Origin: Chamaelirium japonicum
Lineage: Eukaryota > Streptophyta > Magnoliopsida > Liliales > Melanthiaceae
DNA: 64,000 bases
Reading direction: 5' to 3'
NCBI GenBank assembly: GCA_947650365.1
Contig: OX393550.1
Location: forward strand, 100,715,472 to 100,779,471
A program made the position numbers and the translations under genes. Within the stretch, counting starts at the first letter, position 1. Each line of letters opens with the position of its first letter. Positions 11,200-21,800 of this stretch are shown one piece after another. The notes beneath the pieces were generated by a model, which worked only from the letters and a program-made list of their open reading frames with translations, was not told the DNA's origin and did no database searches.

Positions 11200-14030
11200 G
11201 AAGGAGAAAAGTCTCAAGGCTTGGCCACACTCTTCGCATGCGACTTCTCCCCTTCAGATCCAGGACGAGCTTTGCTCGCCACTGATGCCTTAGAGGATCG
11301 GACACTGGAAACATGGGCCCTGAGCGCTTCTGCCGCCTTCTCTGCTGTTTCCTTGTAAACCTTGCATTCAGACAGCGCATGCTCCAGTGCCTTCTTGGAA
11401 GTCTCCTCTCTGGCAGTGAAGACAGCGTGCTGAGTAGCAAGTTGTTGCTTCAGCTCTTGGATCTCGTTGGTGCGACCACAGGACACTTCCTCAACCTTGG
11501 AGAGTCGAGTCTTCAAGGATTCAAGCTCGTGACTCTGTGCCTCACAACGATCCTGCAGCCCCTTGATCTCCAGCTTTCCCTTGCGAAGATCCTCAATCTT
11601 GGTTTTGAGAGAGGCTTTCTTCGAAGTCAGGAGCTCTCTCAGCTCATCTCTCTCCGCGGTTACAGCCTCCAGTGCAGCAGTCAAGTGAGATATTTCAGCT
11701 AAAGCTTCTTTTGCTCCCGCCCTCATGGAGAGCTTGGTTGCGACATTCATAACTGCTGAGTTCTGCAAAAGAATAAAAGAGTTAGAATTATTATAAAGAT
11801 ACAACTCAGATGATTGATCGAGCAGATGCACCTACCAACAGATCAAGTCTCTCGAAAGCTTCATCCAGAGTAGCCCCCGGGAGGTTGATGAGTTTCCTGA
11901 TCGCAGCAGTGGGGCGGTTGATGTCAACGTCACCCAAGCTTCTTATTGTTGGAGTCAATCCAGCAGGTGCACCTACAATCAACAAGAGATCAAAGTGTTA
12001 GATTATTTTCGAGCTTCAGAGACAAGACATTCAAAGCAAGTTAGTTCAATTACCTGAGGTTTCGACCCTCGGCTCTTTGCCCTTCCGGCGATCAGAGCCA
12101 CCCTGAGGGGTCGATTTCTCCTGAGTAGGAGTTGGCGCTGGTTGAGGTTGAGGAGCCCCATCACCCACTCGACTTCCCCTCTCCAAATGAGTAGGAGGGG
12201 AAGCATTCCTCGGAGGAGAGACTCTCTCTTCCTCTTGTGATCCGCCAGGCTGGATGAGTCCTGCCACCATGGCTTCCACCTCGTTAGCCAGAGAGCGAGA
12301 GGGGGGTGGGGGTTGCTCAACCTCCACACCCCCGCTCGTTGTTGCTCCTTCAATGCGAGGAACGTCAGGGGGAATTTGATCAAGGGGCGTGGGGTTGCTT
12401 CCAACCCCACCACTCCTCGACAATTTTATTTTTAGGCGCATCGGCCTCTTCAACTCATCAAACTTGTAGGCGGGAACCACTCTTTGGCCATCGCCTTCTG
12501 CATCCATAACTCCTTCCATCTGGCGGGCCTTAGCCTCGTCAATGGGAACAGGAATTGAGTCTTCCCCTGTTGCACCAACAGTGGGGGTGGGAGGAATTTC
12601 TTCCTCACCACCCCCATTCTCGCCATCTCCACCAGAGGGAGTGGAAGACAGATCATCCTCGCCATCGCCGTCCTCATTCTCGTCATCGCCACTATTGTCG
12701 TGGCTGGCATTCTCAGTCCCTTCGTCTTCTTCGTCGCTCCCCTTCTTCTCTCTTTCTTCTTCTTCTTCATTCTTCTTCCCTTCTTCCTCTTCATTCTTTT
12801 TCCCTTGGTCTTCATCCTCCTTTTGCTTGATAAGGGTTTTTCGTTTCTTCTTCACCGGGCCTCTTTGGAGCACCAGCTTCTCCTCCACAGTGGGTAATCG
12901 GCGCCTTACAGTATAAATCTTCTTCTCGGCCCGAATCTTTCGAATGATCTTACCCGACTGAGGGTCCTCCTCATAGTCCGAGTATAGAACTTCGTTATCC
13001 TCGTATCTATCTTTCGATCGGTGGAGGAGATTGGCCTTGCCATATCTCACTGGGCAGTTGGAGAACTGCTTCCACGACCTGGTTCCACAGGTCAACTCAA
13101 GAAATAAGTTGTCTATGGCTCCAGCCCTCTCAGAAGTCCAGGCGAAGATGCCTCCCTCGCTGTACATCTTCACTGCATCATGCACGCTGTCTCGGGGGGT
13201 GTCGGGCACTGACATGGGTGTCCATGCACCAGAAATAGAAATAGGCTAATCTGTGTATAACTTGTCAGAAGGGACTGTATCAGTTAGCGGGCGCAGCGGA
13301 GATACCCCGGTCAAGTTGTAGAACGGGCTGTCCCTCCTGAAAGCCCATCTGTAGTGGAAGAAGAAGTATCCAAGTTCGATCCGAGCATCTTCTCCTTCTG
13401 GGATGCTGGAGTAACACGCCTTCAAGTCTTCCTGGAAATCCGATTCCACGCGGCAGAATGCGTAGATGATTCGCCAGGCGTTTCCTGTAACCTGCCCCGG
13501 GCAAAGGCCAGAAGTGTTCAGCAATCTTGCCGCAAAGGGTGGCAACGGTAAACGCAGACCGCAGTTCATTTGGCCGATGGTCACAATGGTTCCCATGACC
13601 TTCTCTTTGCTGGCGTAGCTGGTGAAGACTGTCTTCTTGTCGATACCAAAAGCCGTCTGGATGCTAGGGAGTGAAGGCTGCGCCCCCTTCCCTTCTGTGA
13701 AATAAGAAAGCAATGTTTGCCACTTCTTTCTTTTCGTATCCGTGAACTCACCGCCTGTATTGTACATATACTCTGTCTCCTCTGTCAGAGGCATGAGCGG
13801 ACCCAGAACAGATTTTACTTTAGGGATGAACTCTGGCCTTGATGGCGCTGAGGCAAACCCTACTCCTTGGTGCCGCTTGCCCAGTTGGCCAAGTTCGGCA
13901 AGTGCGGCCTTACCTTTGCCACGACCCCTCGGAGGAGATGGAACCTCAATAATTTCCTTCCCCTTTCTCTTCGAGGGAACCGTACCGGACTTCTTCGAAC
14001 TGCCAGAGGAAGCCATTCGACCGATCAAAC
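11200..14030 (-). CDS. Antisense ORF region of the Tat-type element
   Basis: Minus-strand open frames fill 11.2-14.03 kb. The first part, from about 14028, resembles the plant 'putative gypsy type transposon' domain (Pfam PF04195-like; LPPFAARLLNTSGLCPGQV and ELGYFFFHYRW). The middle is a strongly acidic, E/D-rich and then proline-rich linker. The last part, 11.2-11.8 kb, is a predicted coiled coil (ALEAVTAERDELRELL). Tat elements are known to carry such antisense, sometimes spliced, ORFs here; GT/AG-like junctions between the open blocks fit splicing but are not proven. Function is unknown. Confidence 0.65.
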
Positions 14031-14470
14031 AAGAACAGATCAGAAATCAGGAGAACAAGAGTCTGGACTTCGAAAAATTTTGGAAGCGTGAGGCGAAATG
14101 ACAGCCAGTGAAAACTTTTGTACCCAGGGTAAAACAGGTGCGCAAATCAAGAAGACACGTGTCTTCACCATATCAAATCGCGTGTTTTTGTAGGTACACG
14201 TGGCATCCATCCATAGCAAGCGCAAAACCAGGCGAACAGTCGCGACCAGGCGAAACGTCGGACCTACCGGTCCACATGAACCAACGGTCCAAGCAAGCCA
14301 CCGGTCTGGGTAAACCGGACCGCCGATTCAAAGCAACGTTCAAGCCAACCAAAGATTCAAAACAGGAAGGATCAAGCTCCATCAATGTTCGAAACTCTGC
14401 CAAAAGATTGAAGAGCAAAGCAGTGAACCTTCTCTGAAGGGCAGGTTCAAAACTTAAAATTGGACAAGTC
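14031..14470. other. Spacer and probable antisense promoter region
   Basis: About 440 bp between the start of the antisense ORFs and the tandem array. It would have to contain their promoter; no convincing minus-strand TATA box was found. Confidence 0.35.
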
Positions 14471-15423
14471 CAAATTTCTACTGGATCTGGCAAAAAACCA
14501 AGGTTTTTTGCCGATCACTCGAACCTTGACCGGATATTTTTTCACCGATCGGACAAACATGTCCGATCTGCGAAAATTATTTGATCGGTCAAATTTCTAC
14601 TGGATCTGGCAAAAAACCAAGGTTTTTTGCCGATCACTCGAACCTTGACCGGATATTTTTTCACCGATCGGACAAACATGTCCGATCGGCGAAAATTATT
14701 TGATCGGTCAAATTTCTACTGGATCTGGCAAAAAACCAAGGTTTTTTGCCGATCACTCGAACCTTGACCGGATATTTTTTCACCGATCGGACAAACATGT
14801 CCGATCGGCGAAAATTATTTGATCGATCAAATTTCTACTGGATCTGGCAAAAAACCAAGGTTTTTTGCCGATCACTCGAACCTTGATCGGATATTTTTTC
14901 ACCGATCGGACAAACATGTCCGATCGGCGAAAATTATTTGATCGGTCAAATTTCTACTGGATCTGTCAAAAAACCAAGGTTTTTTGCCGATCACTCGAAC
15001 CTTGACCGGATATTTTTTCACCGATCGGACAAACATGTCCGATCGGCGAAAATTATTTGATCGGTCAAATTTCTACTGGATCTGGCAAAAAACCAAGGTT
15101 TTTTGCCGATCACTCGAACCTTGACCGGATATTTTTTCACCGATCGGACAAACATGTCCGATCGGCGAAAATTATTTGATCGGTCAAATTTCTACTGGAT
15201 CTGGCAAAAAAACCAAGGTTTTTTGCCGATCACTCGAACCTTGACCGGATATTTTTTTACCGATCGGACAAACATGTCCGATCGGCGAAAATTATTTGAT
15301 CGGTCAAATTTCTACTGGATCTGGCAAAAAACCAATGTTTTTTGCCGATCACTCGAACCTTGACCGGTTGAATTTTGACCGATCGGTCAAAATTTAACCG
15401 ATCAGTCAAAATTTGTCCGATCG
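14471..15423 (+). repeat. 119-bp tandem array, 8 copies
   Basis: Units starting CAAATTTCTACTGGATCTGG recur at 14471, 14590, 14709, 14828, 14947, 15066, 15185 and 15305, a period of 119 bp with one 120-bp unit. Copies are more than 95% alike by eye. Each contains the near-palindromes AACCAAGGTT and CCGATCGG and an ACATGT. It lies between the antisense ORFs and the 3' LTR, where Tat elements are known to carry satellite-like arrays. Confidence 0.93.
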
Positions 15424-15620
15424 GACAAATTTTGACCGATCAGTCAAAATCTTTTGATCGGTCAAAATTCTACTAGATCGGTCAAAAAACCGTGTCCTTT
15501 GACCGATCACTCGATCCTTGACCGGTTGAATTTTGACCGATCGGTCGAAATTTGACCGATCGGTCAAATTTGACCGATCGGTCAAAATCTGACCGATCAA
15601 TCAAAATTTACCGGTCAGTT
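15366..15620. repeat. Palindromic GATCGG array
   Basis: Short tandem variants of TTTTGACCGATCGGTCAAAA, itself a perfect palindrome, are strung together over about 250 bp. The stretch could form long cruciforms or snap-back strands. It is probably a decayed edge of the 119-bp array. Confidence 0.8.
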
Positions 15621-15729
15621 CTTTTTTACGCTAACACGCGACAAGTTTCTTCGTGACTTTTTTTTTTTTCAAACAGGAAGTTGCCGTTCTTTGCACCAAA
15701 TCCAAGCCAGCCAGAATGCACTCTAGCTA

Positions 15730-15745
15730 ACTTGGAGGGGGTAAC
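15730..15745 (+). promoter_or_regulatory. Polypurine tract
   Basis: GGAGGGGG ends a few bases before the 3' LTR, the usual site of plus-strand priming. Confidence 0.65.
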
Positions 15746-16454
15746 TGTGGGTGCAAATTTTGGCATAAGTTTACCTACTACCACGGGACCCACCGGCCCT
15801 GCCTGGTGGGCCCACGAGGACTACCACGGGACCCACCGGCCCTGCCTGGTGGGCCCACGAGGACTACCACGGGACCCACCGGCCCTGCTTGGTGGGCCCA
15901 CGAGGACTACCACGGGACCCACCGGCCCTGCCTGGTGGGCCCACGAGGACTACCACGGGACCCACCGGTCCTGCCTGGAGGATCCCCAGATACGGCAGCA
16001 GAAACCGCCATTTACCCCGGAATTCCCACCAGAGAAGCCTATAAATAGCAGAGCCTTCGAATGTAAAAGGATCGATTCTGAAAAAAGATCGAATTCTCAG
16101 TTCTAAGAAACCAGAGCTCTGGGATTTCTAACTTCCGATCTACCATCTCTCTTTGATCTTCTTTTCTCTTTCGAAGAGATCAGAGAGCTTTCAGTGACAC
16201 TCGGCCTGTCGAGGTCACTTCAACTGAAGTGTTAGTGAATTCGGGTTGCTCCCTATAGCACGGAGACGTAGGCTTCGGCTGAACTCCGAGATCACATCTC
16301 GTGTCACAATTTCTCTGATTGCATTCCTCTGTTTGCATATCAAAAGGCTTCGACTTCAATCAACAGATCGATCAACGATCTTCGACATCAACTTCGACTC
16401 CAATTGACTGGTGCTGCGAGAGTCTTCGGGTCGGCACGAAGATTTTCCCACACA
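15746..16454 (+). repeat. 3' LTR of the Tat-type element
   Basis: 709 bp with five 43-bp units (15781-15995) against four in the 5' LTR. One base difference is seen outside the array (in GAGATCACATC). It is followed by the CCTTT target copy. Confidence 0.93.
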
Positions 16455-16459
16455 CCTTT

Positions 16460-17124
16460 CGTACCCCATTCCCAACATTTAACCTATACATCCCCACTAC
16501 ATACCCCATCCCCCCCCCCTTCACAAGCATACCTCAATGCTCACTTTTGATGCCGACACCTCCACTGCCTCTGACACGTCCCCTTCTCCCCCTCCTCCTC
16601 GTTATCAGAGCCTATACCGCCTCCTCGCTCCCCACCTCCTTCCTCGTTGCCGGAGCCTCCAACGCTCCCCTTCCCCTCCTTCATCATCACCCTCCTTCCC
16701 AATCTTCGCGACCTCACTATTCAGTATTACAGGATCGAACATACTGATTAACATTCTACATGATCATGTTGAGGTTACAACATGTTCCAACGAAATGTCA
16801 TTATGTATGTTTGACGTTGTATACCAAATCGTGAGGGGGCGACGATGATGAAAAAGGAATGGGGACGGGGAGTAGAGAGGGGTGAGGAGAAGGGACGACA
16901 GTGACGGCTTCAACGATAGGAAAGGAGGGGAAGGCCAGGGAGAAAGATTCAGGGCCGACTGTGTGGGTTATGTCTAACCCACCTCAAGGACAGAAGGAAA
17001 AAGAGACATGCTTTCTTAGAGATACTAGACCAATGGACTTAGACGACTCGAGTGCCCAACACATGTAAAGTTAGAATCCTCAATGAAAGGGGCAAATTCA
17101 TACTGATTTCACAAAAAAAAAAAA
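16460..17124. other. Intergenic
   Basis: C-rich then mixed sequence with no supported gene; poly-A lies at 17114-17125. Part of the opening (TACCCCATTCCCAAC) recurs near 17485, suggesting an unclassified repeat. Confidence 0.45.
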
Positions 17125-17318
17125 GATGAATCAGATCGAACAATACTTGGCTGCTTGACCCTAAGCATGAGCTTCCTGCTAGGGTTGACATGGCACCACA
17201 TGATAGGGCCAACTTGTGGCCCCACATATTGGGTCTATCATATGGTGCCACATCAGCTCAAGCAAGAAGTTCATGCTTGGGGCCTAGCAGCGAAGCTCGG
17301 TTCAATCGGATCTCAACT
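17125..17318. mobile_element. Foldback MITE-like inverted repeat
   Basis: Two arms of about 80 bp are inverted copies at about 80% identity, e.g. TAAGCATGAGCTTCCTGCT on the left against CCAAGCATGAACTTCTTGCT on the reversed right. Only a few bases separate them around TTGTGGCCCCACA. No coding and no clear target duplication. A MITE of unknown superfamily or a hairpin locus. Confidence 0.6.
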
Positions 17319-17660
17319 TGCTAATAGAGGTGAGGAAGGCGAATAAGCATGAAAAAATCGTTGCCCCCTGCTCCGTGCATAATTTATTTAACTGCTTGGG
17401 TGCTCCATCTCACCGCACCCACCATTTTACTGAGGGACGCTCAATATGCACCCAAGGTTTTGGTGTTGGCACCCAAAACTTCTACCCCATTCCCAACCTC
17501 CACCTAATCAGTCATTTTTTCCTTCCTTTCCGACTCCGCTCCCCTCCCCCTTTGCCTCTGTAGTCCCCCCCACGCCTCCCCTTCTCGATGCCAACCCAGC
17601 CCCCTCAGTCGTACTTCTCCCTCCTCCTCTTCCCCATCTAAACCTTAACCTCTATCTTGA
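17319..17660. other. Intergenic, pyrimidine-rich
   Basis: No supported gene; a C/T-rich stretch at 17500-17640. Confidence 0.45.
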
Positions 17661-17676
17661 AGATGTCGGTCACCAC

Positions 17677-17886
17677 CACCCACCAGGGGATTGGAGTGTT
17701 GGCAAAGCAACTGATGCTTTGGTGATGAGGTTGTGGGTTCAACTCTTCCTCCCCTCGATTTACCCAGGAGTGAAGTGGGAATTGCCGAGTGGGTCGGGCT
17801 TCACTCCCGGAGGGATTAGTCCGAGCCTGAAGTGGGCCATTGCCCGAAAGATTTCGGGACACCCGCCGATGTCAAAAAAAAAAAAA
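17677..17886 (+). mobile_element. SINE (family 2) with perfect 16-bp duplication
   Basis: A complete copy starting CACCCACCAGGGGATTGG, with B-box GTGGGTTCAACTC and a tail of about 14 A. Target duplications AGATGTCGGTCACCAC at 17661-17676 and 17887-17902 are identical. This is the best-preserved copy in the window and defines the family's ends. Its internal promoter points toward the host gene at 18586. Confidence 0.88.
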
Positions 17887-17902
17887 AGATGTCGGTCACC
17901 AC

Positions 17903-18585
17903 AGGGTAACATTGTCATTGCAATGTCGGCTTGTGGCTACTGACACCGATATCCTTCCCTTCTCTTTCGTCAATGTCGATGGATTCACATTGGCATTGCA
18001 ATGGCAATATCGGTGTTCGTCAACCAACATTGCAATGACAATGTAGATCGCGAATGTCAATCAGAATGGGTTAGGATTTAGACGGGAAAAAAGAGAAAGA
18101 GGAGAAAAGAAGGATGGGGAAGAAGAGGATGGAGTAGTTCGATGGAGTGGGTTGGTTAGGGTTCAGACGGGGAAGTGGAAGAATAAGAGGTGTTGGAGGA
18201 GGTGGTGGTGGTGTTGGAGGAGGGAGGAGGAGGCGGGCGGCGGTGGCAGGGCGACTAGGGGTGACAATGACAAGGGGGAAGGATCATTTTGGCACCCTTT
18301 TAAAATTAGTGTGGCACCCACCTTAAGCTTGCCTCGGAAAACGCCAATGCCTTCCTCTCCCTCAGGCGCCACAACGCGTACCGCCTGGTCCGCCTCTTTA
18401 TCCTCCCCTTCGTCGGCATGGACCCCCTACGCCTTCTTCCGTTACGGGGGCCATTAGTTAAATGGTGGGTGCCGCACCCCCTTGAAGGGATGAAGGCTTC
18501 TGGTCTCTCTTGGTTTGCTCCTAGCCGTTGAATCCCCAATCGACCGACGCCCACAAAGGAAGAGTGAGAGCGAGCGAGCCCGACG
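17903..18585 (+). other. Upstream region of the EXPP1-like gene
   Basis: The region that should hold the promoter and 5' UTR. No TATA box is obvious in the last 150 bp, which are GC-rich. At 18290-18470 GTGGCACCCACC and an inverted GGTGGGTGCCGCAC bracket about 140 bp of GC-rich sequence that reads like coding DNA (ENANAFLSLRRHNAYRLVRL in one frame). It may be a captured gene fragment; confidence in that is low. Confidence 0.4.
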
Positions 18586-18882
18586 ATGGCGAGGCTATTG
18601 ATTACGGTGGCGGTGGCCGTGGCAATGGCGGCGATGGCGGCGGAGGCGGGGAACAACAACCCTGTCTTCCAGCCGTGCGCGGACACCACGATCCAGAGGT
18701 GGGACGGCTTCACCTTCGGCGTCGCCTTCGCCGCCCGGGACTCCTTCTTCTTCAACAAGACACAGCTCTCCCCCTGCGACAGCCGCCTTGCCCTCGCCTC
18801 CAATAGCGCGCAGCTCGCCGCCTTCCGCCCCAAGGTCGACGAGATCTCCCTTCTCACCATCAACACCAGCACGACCCCCGCC
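18586..18882 (+). CDS. EXPP1: EXPP1-like exon 1
   Basis: ATG at 18586 is the first in the frame and begins the signal peptide. The exon ends ..NTSTTPA before the donor GTAAGC. It encodes residues 1-99. Confidence 0.88.
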
Positions 18883-21800
18883 GTAAGCTCTCCCTATCAA
18901 GAAACCTTTTTTTTTTTCTATTTGTAAATTTTTGCATACGCATAATGTCCAAATTGGCTATGGCTTCGCCTTTTGGAACCGTTCTAGGGTTCCAGTGATC
19001 TGGTGATCGAGACATTGCCCTAGGTTAATTGGGTTTTCAGGGTTTTGATTATTGTCTAGGGATTTTATTTTTCTTTGATTGGTACATTCGTATGCTATTT
19101 TGAATAAATCCATACCCATCGGATTGAGGAACAAATTCAGGAATTAGGGCCATACGACATTGTTTGTGTTAAAGCCGAGCATCATGACTGATGGAACAAG
19201 TCAAATCAAGCCCTGTAACCATTTAGTAACCTAACATACTGTTATGAACCCGACCGTTTTTCCAAAAGCTCCGAAGCTGTTGGAGATCAGACTCGATAAC
19301 TATTTGGGCACATAACATACCACCATACTTCTGCAACCGACGCCCTCGTTGGCCCACTCTATCGACACCGGCCCGATGGTAGCCCTTTTCCTTTTTGACA
19401 GCTTCCACTCACCCACCAGTATTTTAATTTAGCCTATAGGTCACTCCTTCCGGGATTGAAACCTTGGAAGTGGAGCTGGCTCTGATACCAAATGTTACGA
19501 ACCCGATCGTTTTTCCAAAAACTCCGAAGCTATTGGAGATCGGACTCGATAACTATTTAGGCACATAACACATACCATCACGACATCCTTGGCGGGTCTA
19601 ACTCTGGCAGCAAGTAGTCCTCTTCCTCTCTTGTGTAGGGTTGGCAACGGGTCCGGTTTGGGACGGGCAGCCCTATCCCGAGTCCATCCTGTTAAGGAAT
19701 ACCTTATCCCAAACTTGTCCCAAGCTCATATCGGGTTCGGAGGGAAAAGCCCAGACCCGTCCCATTTATATTAGCAAAAATAGAAACACGTCCCGTCCCA
19801 ATTATATTTGAGTGGACGAATTGAAGCAAGTTAGTTTGGGTTTGAACTAAAAGAGAAATACAAAACATAATAGAAAATAAATTCATCTTAACTAAAAAAT
19901 AGGCTAATTCTATAATTTTTCTTAAACAATATATTCATCGAATGAAAATTTTAGACTATGGCAAGTGCAACTAATGTTAATATATATGTTAATTGATATA
20001 TGTATATGTAATCGGGTCTGGTTCAGGGCGGGGTAGGCTAAACCCGACTCCATTCCAAACCCGATCGGATTTTTCCAAATAATCCCAAACCCGTCCCAAT
20101 AGGGTTGGGTTGGGTTGGGTAACCCGCTAAACTCGTTTAATTGTCATCTCAACTCTTGCGAAGTTTCACACTCTGCCGAAGTGCCCCTCCTAGGTAGCCC
20201 TTTCCACAACGCCAACGGTTAATACTCTAGGCATCTTTCACTCAGGCGGCACATAACCTTCTTCTCCTTCTTGGGACGTCTATCACTCTGCTCCCGGTAG
20301 TCCTTTCTAGGTAGCTCTTTTCATGACTCGAACATGAGACATGGGACTTGGCTCTAATGTCAAATGTTATAGAATTAACCAATACGCCAAAAGCCCTAGC
20401 GATGGAACAGGTCAAATCAAGCCCAACATCGATGGAACAGGTCAAATCATCTATTTGATGTCGAAATTATAAAATTCTTCTTCACCAACCATTCGTGTTA
20501 ATAGCTATTATTATTCTCATTGTTTGCTTTTTTATATCTTTTCCATATCGTATCATGGCCATTAATATAAATATGTTGTCTACTTGTGGGATTCCTGGCA
20601 ATTATCCATCCATCTTTCAAAATTACTTCTTTACTCTTTATTCCATCCTACGTTACATGCATATATACTAATTACATCAGTATTGTCCTCAGCTAACAAT
20701 ATATGGCTTATCCTTTTAAGCTCAACAATGTCATTATATATAGCTTTATTCATTATTGTTCCAAATTATTCCTCGCTACATATATAAGCGTCTAGCCTTT
20801 ACCTATTTTCTTAGTTTTTCTACATTTCGATTTGCTATCTTGTAAACAACTAATATTAACTCTTCTTCTCATCGTTGTATACTTGTATCAATCCTCTCCT
20901 CTTTCCAAACAATGCCCCTATGTTCCACGTGGGAAATCTAATCCTTTTTTTGGGACCATCTTCGTTGCCCGCCCTTGTTCCGTTTTGTGTGAAAAAACCC
21001 TTGTCGTCTTGTCGCTATTGCAACACGCCACTTATAGGAGACATCCTTACTCTTACTAACCCTTGGATATTTTCCACCTCGGGTTAGGTTGTGGCGCGTT
21101 GCTTACTGGTACCGGGGTGCCTTGGTAAACCATTGACCATTTTTTAGTACAATCGGGTTTGCTTGTGACTGGTCAATTACAGCGGTTGATGTTCTAGCAT
21201 TAACGAATATTGAATTAATATTTATGTTTGCAAGTGGCTCTCAACCTAACAAGTAACATCAACATCACCTTTTTATCTCGACTTGGGAGTTGGGACCAAC
21301 ATTGACGTTTTTGTTCAATACCTAAATATCAGAGAAGATTCAACATTATATTGAAACGAAGTGTTAAGATCAATATTAAAAATCAATTTCCGACAACAAT
21401 ATTAAGGAAACTACAACATAAAATTATGCCTAAATTGATGTTTTCAGCATAGCCTTAACTGCTATACTCTAAAATGAATTTTGAACATAGACTATGAACA
21501 AATATGGACAAAACAATAAATCAAGAATATATAGAGAATGTACAAATGTCTCACTAGTTTTCAATTTCATTGCCAAAGTTTCATAAAAGCTGCACTTATT
21601 TGTAAAAACTAAGCAAATGGATGTAATCACAATAGCAATAAGCTAAATTTAAGAACGAAAAATACATAGGAACAATCATGATAAAGTTGCAGATTTTAGC
21701 AAAGCATATCAGACTTTAACAATCTAACACCTTGTTGCATAAATCTATCAAAACTATCCACATCAAATATACCAAATATGAAAGCTTCAAATCTCTCCAG

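Larger units (their letters stand above)
3940..16454 (+). mobile_element. Ty3/gypsy LTR retrotransposon, Tat-type
   Basis: A 12.5-kb element flanked by the 5-bp target duplication CCTTT (3935-3939 and 16455-16459). Its LTRs begin TGTGGG and end CACACA. Order of parts: 5' LTR, primer site, gag-protease, RT, RNase H, a second archaeal-type RNase H, integrase, a hairpin-repeat spacer, an antisense ORF region, a 119-bp tandem array, a palindromic array, a polypurine tract and the 3' LTR. The double RNase H and the antisense ORFs before the 3' LTR are known marks of the Tat lineage (Retand/Grande/Ogre). LTR substitutions are very few (one or two seen outside copy-number change), so insertion is recent, probably well under 0.5 million years at the usual plant rate. 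It looks almost whole, with about two or three breaks in pol. Confidence 0.93.

Noticed and set aside
14471-15423. CRISPR-like array
   Set aside because: Contiguous 119-bp tandem units without unique spacers, inside a plant retrotransposon.
16319-17943. Short frames as a gene downstream of the Tat-type element
   Set aside because: They run from the LTR into C-rich or SINE sequence and have no domain.
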